Assembly (NCBI GenBank): GCA_012511245.1
Contig: JAAZGM010000017.1
Span: 1-54,342, forward strand
Direction: 5' to 3'
Length of the DNA: 54,342 bases
Origin: Methanomicrobiales archaeon
Lineage (GTDB): Archaea > Halobacteriota > Methanomicrobia > Methanomicrobiales > Methanoculleaceae
Below the pieces are notes generated by a model. That model worked only from the letters and a program-made list of their open reading frames with translations. It was not told the origin of the DNA and ran no database searches. Position numbers and translations under genes: made by a program. Shown here piece after piece: positions 49,083 through 54,342 of this stretch; position 1 is the first letter of the stretch, and each line of letters opens with the position of its first letter.

Positions 49083-49649
49083 ATGGTTAACATCCCCGAC
49101 GTGAACCCATATCCGAATATGCGGATCGTCACACCGGGTTCCGTACTCCGCAACTGGACGCCCCGAGATGCCGGATCTCTTGCACAGCACGCGGATAACC
49201 CCCGGATCGCAGCCATGATGCGCGACAGGTTCCCCTCTCCCTATACGCCTGCAGACGCCCACCGGTTCATCGGGGTGGCCATGGATACGGTGTCGCACCT
49301 CTACCTCGCGATCGACGTCTGCGGCGAAGCCGTGGGCGGTATCGGCGTTCAACCTCTGGATGACATCAACCACAGGACAGCAGAGATCGGCTACTGGCTC
49401 TCAGAACCGCTCTGGGGCAGGGGTATCGTCACCGATGCGGTCCGTTCGATCGTCCCGATCGCTTTCGAGCGGTTCGATATCATCAGGCTTGAGGCGGGCG
49501 TCTTCTCAAACAACCCGGCCTCAATGCGTGTCCTTGAAAAATGCGGCTTTACCCGCGAGGCGGTCCACCGGATGGCCGCGACAAAGAACGGCACCACCCT
49601 CGATCTGGTCATCTATGCCTGCTTTGGCAGTGAGGATGCCGACCGGTGA
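49083..49649 (+). CDS. GNAT family N-acetyltransferase (RimJ/RimL type)
   Basis: HRTAEIGYWLSEPLWGRGIVTDAVRSIVPIAFERFDIIRLEAGVFSNNPASMRVLEKCGF. Confidence 0.92.
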   Translation: MVNIPDVNPYPNMRIVTPGSVLRNWTPRDAGSLAQHADNPRIAAMMRDRFPSPYTPADAHRFIGVAMDTVSHLYLAIDVCGEAVGGIGVQPLDDINHRTAEIGYWLSEPLWGRGIVTDAVRSIVPIAFERFDIIRLEAGVFSNNPASMRVLEKCGFTREAVHRMAATKNGTTLDLVIYACFGSEDADR

Positions 49650-49660
49650 AGGGCATCCCC

Positions 49661-50500
49661 TTATCTCCCTTCCTTCTCCCACCAGACCGCTGCGGTCGGC
49701 CTCACCGTCGTCTCGATATACTTTCCTGCCCCGTCACGTTGGAGCGTCTTCGCGAAGTAGTCCCTGACCGGCGAGAGATCGTCCATCCCGGGATTGTGCA
49801 TCGCTGCCCAGGCCCGGGCGGCATCCTCGACCGAGTCGTAGACTGCGTCCCAGACGGCGTGGTAGATCCGGACGTTCGGGTAGATCCCGGCGTCGTGGAG
49901 GATGTTGACCGGGTAGATGTAGTCGGGGTAGCCCTTACGCATGGTCGCTTCTTCCCCGAAGACCGCCCGGTAGAGCGCCATCTCGTCGGGGTCCCGCCAC
50001 TCACCCGCGTGCCAGAAGAGGTAGACCGCCCGGCGGGCCGCAGCGTCGAGTTTTTCGAGGGCGGTGGCGAGGTCGTAGAACCCGAGCGAGAACGCCGCGA
50101 TGACGACGTCGTGGGGCTCTACGTCCCTGCCGATGACGGTATCCTCCCAGCGTTTCTGGAGGCAGGAGTAGTTCGTCCACCCCGCGGCGGCCATCTGCTC
50201 CCGGAGGACGGCGAGCATCCCCTCCGAAGGATCGAGGGCGGTGACGTGGGCGGCGGTCCGGGCAATCGGCACGGCAAGTCTCCCCGTCCCGGCACCCACA
50301 TCGAGCACGGTCTCGCCCGGCCGTGTATCCAGAACTGCGAGTTCCTGCTCGGTTGCCCGTCTCTCGTCACGAGTAGCCCGGCGGTAGGCGGCGGCGCGCC
50401 TGTTCCAGTGAGCGGCCGGTTCGCGGCCTTTCTCGACGCGGTCGGGCGAACTTGCGTATATTGCCTTCCAGAGTTCGTTCCAGTCGATGATCCGATGCAT
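49661..50500 (-). CDS. Class I SAM-dependent methyltransferase (paralog of 41845..42747)
   Basis: GETVLDVGAGTGRLAVPIARTAAHVTALDPSEGML; start trimmed to MHRIIDWNELW. Confidence 0.88.
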   Translation of the reverse strand: MHRIIDWNELWKAIYASSPDRVEKGREPAAHWNRRAAAYRRATRDERRATEQELAVLDTRPGETVLDVGAGTGRLAVPIARTAAHVTALDPSEGMLAVLREQMAAAGWTNYSCLQKRWEDTVIGRDVEPHDVVIAAFSLGFYDLATALEKLDAAARRAVYLFWHAGEWRDPDEMALYRAVFGEEATMRKGYPDYIYPVNILHDAGIYPNVRIYHAVWDAVYDSVEDAARAWAAMHNPGMDDLSPVRDYFAKTLQRDGAGKYIETTVRPTAAVWWEKEGR

Positions 50501-50577
50501 GAAAGTTCTCCTCCGTGGAGGGTCATATATGTTCGCGGCTCCGGAGCCCAAAAATAGTGATAGGGTCTCTCCAGCGC

Positions 50578-51942
50578 TCAGTTCTTGAAACTGTGAATCG
50601 GTGCGGGGATCCGCCCGCCGCGGTTGATGAAGTCCGCGCAGCCGAACCTGTTCACCCTCTGGACCGGCGCATGCCCGAGCAACCCGCCGAACTCAACGGT
50701 ATCCCCGACATCCTTCCCGATCACCGGGATCAACCGGACGGCGGTCGTCTTCTGGTTGATCATCCCGATCGCGGCCTCGTCTGCGATGACGCCGGATATC
50801 GTCGAGGCCGGGGTGTCGCCCGGTATCGCGATCATATCCAGGCCGACCGAGCATACGCAGGTCATCGCCTCGAGCTTCTCGATCGTGAGGGCACCACGGT
50901 TCACCGCATCGATCATCCCCTGGTCCTCGCTGACCGGGATGAACGCGCCCGAGAGTCCGCCGACAAACGAGCTCGCCATGATCCCGCCCTTCTTCACCTG
51001 GTCGTTCAGGAGCGCGAGAGCGGCCGTCGTCCCCGGGGCGCCGACCGACTCGAGCCCCATCTCCTCGAGGATCCCGGCGACGCTGTCCCCGACGGAGGGT
51101 GTGGGGGCAAGAGAGAGATCCACGATCCCGAACGGAATCCCGAGCCGCTCAGAGGCCTCCTGGGCGACGAGCTGGCCTGCGCGGGTGACCTTGAAGGCCG
51201 TCCGCTTGACCGTCTCGCAGAGTACCTCGAAGTTCTCTCCCCGGACACCCTCGAGTGCATGCTTGATGACGCCCGGGCCGCTTACGCCCACGTTGACGAT
51301 CGCATCGGCCTCAGAGACGCCGTGGAACGCCCCGGCCATGAACGGGTTGTCGTCGGGGGCGTTGCAGAAGACGACCAGTTTCGCGCAGCCGATGGAGTTT
51401 CGCTCCTTCGTTGCTTCAGCCGTCTCCCGCACGATCTCTCCCATCAGTTTGACGGCGTCCATGTTGATCCCGGTCTTTGTGGAACCGACGTTCACCGAGC
51501 TGCAGACCCGCTCGGTCGCGGCGAGAGCGGCCGGGATCGATCGGATGAGCGCTTCCTCGTTCGGGGTCATCCCCTTTGAGACGATAGCCGAGTACCCGCC
51601 GAGGAAGTTGACCCCGGTATCCCGTGCCGCGCGGTCGAGCGTCTCTGCGATCGTCACGAAGTCCTCCGGCGACCGGCAGGCCCGCCCGCCGACGAGCGAG
51701 ACGGGGGTTACAGATATTCGTTTGTTGACGATCGGTATGCCGTACTCAAGTTCGATCTCTCTTCCCGTCGAGACGAGGTCTCGTGCGAGCCCTGTGATCT
51801 TGTCGTATATGTTCTGGTTCAGGGCATCGAGATCGGCGTCGCAGCAGTCGAGGAGGCTGATGCCGAGGGTTATCGTCCGGACGTCGAGCTTCTCCTGCTC
51901 GATCATCTTGTTGGTCTCGTTCACCTCGAGGATGTTGATCAT
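50578..51942 (-). CDS. PFL family protein (UPF0210/DUF711)
   Basis: [44 protein letters not shown]...[24 protein letters not shown]. Confidence 0.93.
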   Translation of the reverse strand: MINILEVNETNKMIEQEKLDVRTITLGISLLDCCDADLDALNQNIYDKITGLARDLVSTGREIELEYGIPIVNKRISVTPVSLVGGRACRSPEDFVTIAETLDRAARDTGVNFLGGYSAIVSKGMTPNEEALIRSIPAALAATERVCSSVNVGSTKTGINMDAVKLMGEIVRETAEATKERNSIGCAKLVVFCNAPDDNPFMAGAFHGVSEADAIVNVGVSGPGVIKHALEGVRGENFEVLCETVKRTAFKVTRAGQLVAQEASERLGIPFGIVDLSLAPTPSVGDSVAGILEEMGLESVGAPGTTAALALLNDQVKKGGIMASSFVGGLSGAFIPVSEDQGMIDAVNRGALTIEKLEAMTCVCSVGLDMIAIPGDTPASTISGVIADEAAIGMINQKTTAVRLIPVIGKDVGDTVEFGGLLGHAPVQRVNRFGCADFINRGGRIPAPIHSFKN

Positions 51943-51951
51943 GCCACTACC

Positions 51952-52224
51952 TCAGATGCGGTGCATCTTCGTGAAGATGTCCTCGCGCTGGCACCGGATA
52001 CGGACGCCGATCGCGCCGCCGAGTTCGTCGAGTTCGGCCACCATCGCGGCATACGGCTTTGTCGAGGCGCCGGTGTCGACGATCATCATCATGTTGAAGT
52101 AGCCCTGCACGATCGTCTGCGAGATGTCTTCGACGTTGATCTGGTTGTTGGCAAGGTAGGTGCAGACCTTCGCGATGATCCCCACGGCATCCTTCCCGAC
52201 GACGGTAATGATAGTCTTACTCAT
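51952..52224 (-). CDS. ACT domain-containing protein (UPF0237)
   Basis: MSKTIITVVGKDAVGIIAKVCTYLANNQINVEDISQTIVQGYFNMMMIVD; directly upstream of the PFL family gene. Confidence 0.94.
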   Translation of the reverse strand: MSKTIITVVGKDAVGIIAKVCTYLANNQINVEDISQTIVQGYFNMMMIVDTGASTKPYAAMVAELDELGGAIGVRIRCQREDIFTKMHRI

Positions 52225-52385
52225 GCTCTCTCCTGATCGTTGTGTATACCGATGGGTCCCTCAAGGCATTAATCCGACGAGGTGGCGGTGTCGGGAGCGA
52301 GTACTGATCGATGCAAGAAGCAGTTTTTCTTCGTCAGGGCGCAGCTGTGGCATTAATCCTGTGCCAACAGGGGTTGATGGAGAGG

Positions 52386-52623
52386 CGATGCAGTCATGTG
52401 TTACGCCAACATCGGTTTCCTTATGCCCTGGTCACGATCTGTAAAGTCCATTTCGTTGACTTAGAGATGACAGTCAGGTGTAAGGTAACAGTAGTTACCA
52501 TAGGGGGTGCAGTCACACGCTACGTCAACAATGGTTACCTTACACTCCAGTCGCGACCTGTAAGATCCACTTAGTTGACTTAGAAGAGACGGTTCGATGT
52601 AAGGTAACAAAAGTTGACTTACA
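52386..52623. repeat. Imperfect tandem duplication, 119-bp period, with embedded inverted motifs
   Basis: Copy 1 about 52386-52504, copy 2 about 52505-52623. Matched landmarks: gcagtc 52390/52509, gtaa 52441/52560, gttgactta 52455/52574, gtaaggtaac 52480/52599. Confidence 0.85.
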
Positions 52624-52635
52624 GGGCCACTTATA

Positions 52636-53817
52636 TTGCCATACTGTGAATTATACTCTATGGAGAGGTACCCTGAGAACAGAGCAGGAGTTTTTGCCCC
52701 CCAGAAGGGCGGGTACGATGCGTTCATCCCGCACCCATTGCCTCCACTGGATCTTGTTCTCGATGAAGGACTTTTGTATCTGCTATCAAAAGCTGACGGT
52801 GCCCTTGCTCGCCTTGATGGAGTCACTCAGGTGCTCCCGAACCCGGATCTTTTCGTGGCGATGTACATCAAGAAAGAGGCTCTGTTAAGCTCGCAGATCG
52901 AAGGCACGCAGGCATCTTTACAGGGAGTACTTGAGTTTGAGGCGCACCTCCGACCCAGGGATGATATCAACGAGATACAGGAGGTAGTGAACTACATAAA
53001 GGCGCTCCATCATGGTATCGAGAAACTGGAGTTCGCACCGTTCTCTCTTGACCTGATGAATGAAATCCATCGTTTTCTCATTCAGGGGGCACGGGGTTCA
53101 CATAAGTTCCCGGGTCAACTGCGGCGTGTTCAGAACTGGATCGGTCTATCGGGAGGGACTATCCGGGATGCAGTATTTGTCCCGCCGCCGCCGGAACAGG
53201 TTCCGGGGCTCATGCAGGATCTGGAACAGTTTATCCAGAGCAATGACAGGACGCCGACACTGGTAAAGGCCGCTCTCATCCATGCCCAGCTGGAGACGAT
53301 CCATCCGTACCTGGATGGTAACGGAAGAATGGGGAGACTGATGATAACGTTTTACCTCTATTACAAGGATGTTCTGGCGAGGCCATTGCTCTACCTCAGT
53401 TACTATCTGAAGAAGAACCGGGAGAAGTACTATATGCTCCTCAACGGGATCCGATACCACGGGAACTGGGGGGCGTGGCTTGAATTCTTCCTTCAGGGCG
53501 TCATCGAGGTCTCCAATAACTCTCTTGAGACGGCGAAGAGAATAATCCAGCTCAAAGAGACACTGATCGAGAAACTGCTGGAGAACAACGTCGGCGGTGT
53601 TCACGCAGTAAAGCTGATCGATATGCTTTTTAACCGCCCTATCATCACAATCGCACAAATTACAGAGGAATTACAGGTCAGCCGCCAGACTGCAACCAAA
53701 CTGGTGGGGCGGTTTGAGGATATCGGTATCGTGGAAGAGATTACCGGGAAAGTGCGGTATAAGCAGTATATGTTTGTGGATTACGTCCGGATCATCGAGG
53801 AAGGCACACGGATGTAG
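52636..53817 (+). CDS. Fic family protein with C-terminal winged-helix DNA-binding region
   Basis: Fic motif HPYLDGNGRMGR, inhibitory-helix-like SSQIEGT in the N-terminal region, C-terminal ITEELQVSRQTATKLVGRFEDIGIVEEITGKVRYKQYMF. True start may be slightly downstream (MERYPENRAG). Confidence 0.93.
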   Translation: MPYCELYSMERYPENRAGVFAPQKGGYDAFIPHPLPPLDLVLDEGLLYLLSKADGALARLDGVTQVLPNPDLFVAMYIKKEALLSSQIEGTQASLQGVLEFEAHLRPRDDINEIQEVVNYIKALHHGIEKLEFAPFSLDLMNEIHRFLIQGARGSHKFPGQLRRVQNWIGLSGGTIRDAVFVPPPPEQVPGLMQDLEQFIQSNDRTPTLVKAALIHAQLETIHPYLDGNGRMGRLMITFYLYYKDVLARPLLYLSYYLKKNREKYYMLLNGIRYHGNWGAWLEFFLQGVIEVSNNSLETAKRIIQLKETLIEKLLENNVGGVHAVKLIDMLFNRPIITIAQITEELQVSRQTATKLVGRFEDIGIVEEITGKVRYKQYMFVDYVRIIEEGTRM

Positions 53818-53862
53818 TCTTTCATCTCCGCAGGCAACGAACCGCCGGGAGGCCGGCAACCG

Positions 53863-54342
53863 ATGAAGAAATACAGCAGAGATGATCAGATAACGATGGC
53901 GTTCTGGGCTGCTGATTGCGCCGAACGAGTCCTCCCGCTCTTTGAAGCGGCACATCCGGGGGACGACCGCCCGCATAGAGCCATCGCGGCGTGCCGGGCG
54001 TGGGCCAGGACAGGCATATTCCGGATGATCGATATCCGTGGGGCATCTCTTGGGGCTCATGCCGCCGCCCGCGATGCGGAGGAGGGGAGCGCGGCCCGGT
54101 TTGCCGCCCGGGCTGCGGGTCAGGCGGTGGCGACCGCTCACGTTCCCCAGCACGCCTACGGGGCGGCGTGGTACGCCCTCAAAGCCGTCGCGGCGGCGAA
54201 CCCGGCGGAGGTCACCCTGGAGCGGGAGTGGCAGGCGGCGCGGCTCCCGGAGGGACTCAGAGAGGAGATCATGGGGAGGATTGTTGTTTTTGAGCGTGGA
54301 GGCGGGGTTACTGTTAAACTGAGGAAGGGGGAGGGGTTTTGA
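53863..54342 (+). CDS. Putative immunity protein, Imm5-like family
   Basis: FWAADCAERVLPLFEAAHPGDDRPHRAIAACRAWARTG...AARAAGQAVATAHVPQHAYGAAWYALKAVAAA. Confidence 0.72.
   Translation: MKKYSRDDQITMAFWAADCAERVLPLFEAAHPGDDRPHRAIAACRAWARTGIFRMIDIRGASLGAHAAARDAEEGSAARFAARAAGQAVATAHVPQHAYGAAWYALKAVAAANPAEVTLEREWQAARLPEGLREEIMGRIVVFERGGGVTVKLRKGEGF

Noticed and set aside
50624-52102. 492-aa + strand ORF opposite the PFL/ACT genes
   Set aside because: Ser/Pro/Arg-rich shadow translation of a strongly supported opposite-strand pair.
52386-52623. CRISPR array upstream of Fic
   Set aside because: Only two diverged 119-bp copies, no short exact repeats with unique spacers and no cas genes.

Overview
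Archaeal window, GC-rich and most consistent with a Methanoculleus-like methanogen (Methanomicrobiales). The taxonomy is inferred from gene content (NreA, DUF2117, UPF0216, RibL, dihydropteroate synthase-like protein, four-subunit pyruvate synthase). About 50 CDSs are supportable; most very long opposite-strand ORFs are GC-driven shadow ORFs.

Housekeeping blocks: DNA ligase/NreA, YgiQ-type radical SAM, por operon, TruA, PHP, DHPS-like, JAMM, RibL, glutamine synthetase, Ogt, LUD protein, MscS, RNB ribonuclease and a PFL/ACT pair.

The accessory core (about 15.9-34.2 kb) is a cell-surface polysaccharide locus. It holds a CapA-like protein, three CapK/phenylacetate-CoA-ligase-like paralogs, two FemAB/GNAT-like paralogs, a radical SAM protein without a standard start codon, an ADH-Gfo/Idh/MocA fusion, an alpha/alpha-toroid-like protein, GT4, WecC, WecB and a GT2 with an unusual N-terminal extension.

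Best candidates for something undescribed: (1) the CapK/FemAB-like multi-paralog module with an apparent mosaic third CapK copy; (2) a 119-bp imperfect tandem duplication packed with inverted motifs directly upstream of a Fic-wHTH gene, followed by an Imm5-like putative immunity protein; (3) the start-codon-less radical SAM gene; (4) a structured leader between glnA and a small ORF. No rRNA, tRNA or CRISPR array was recognised by eye.
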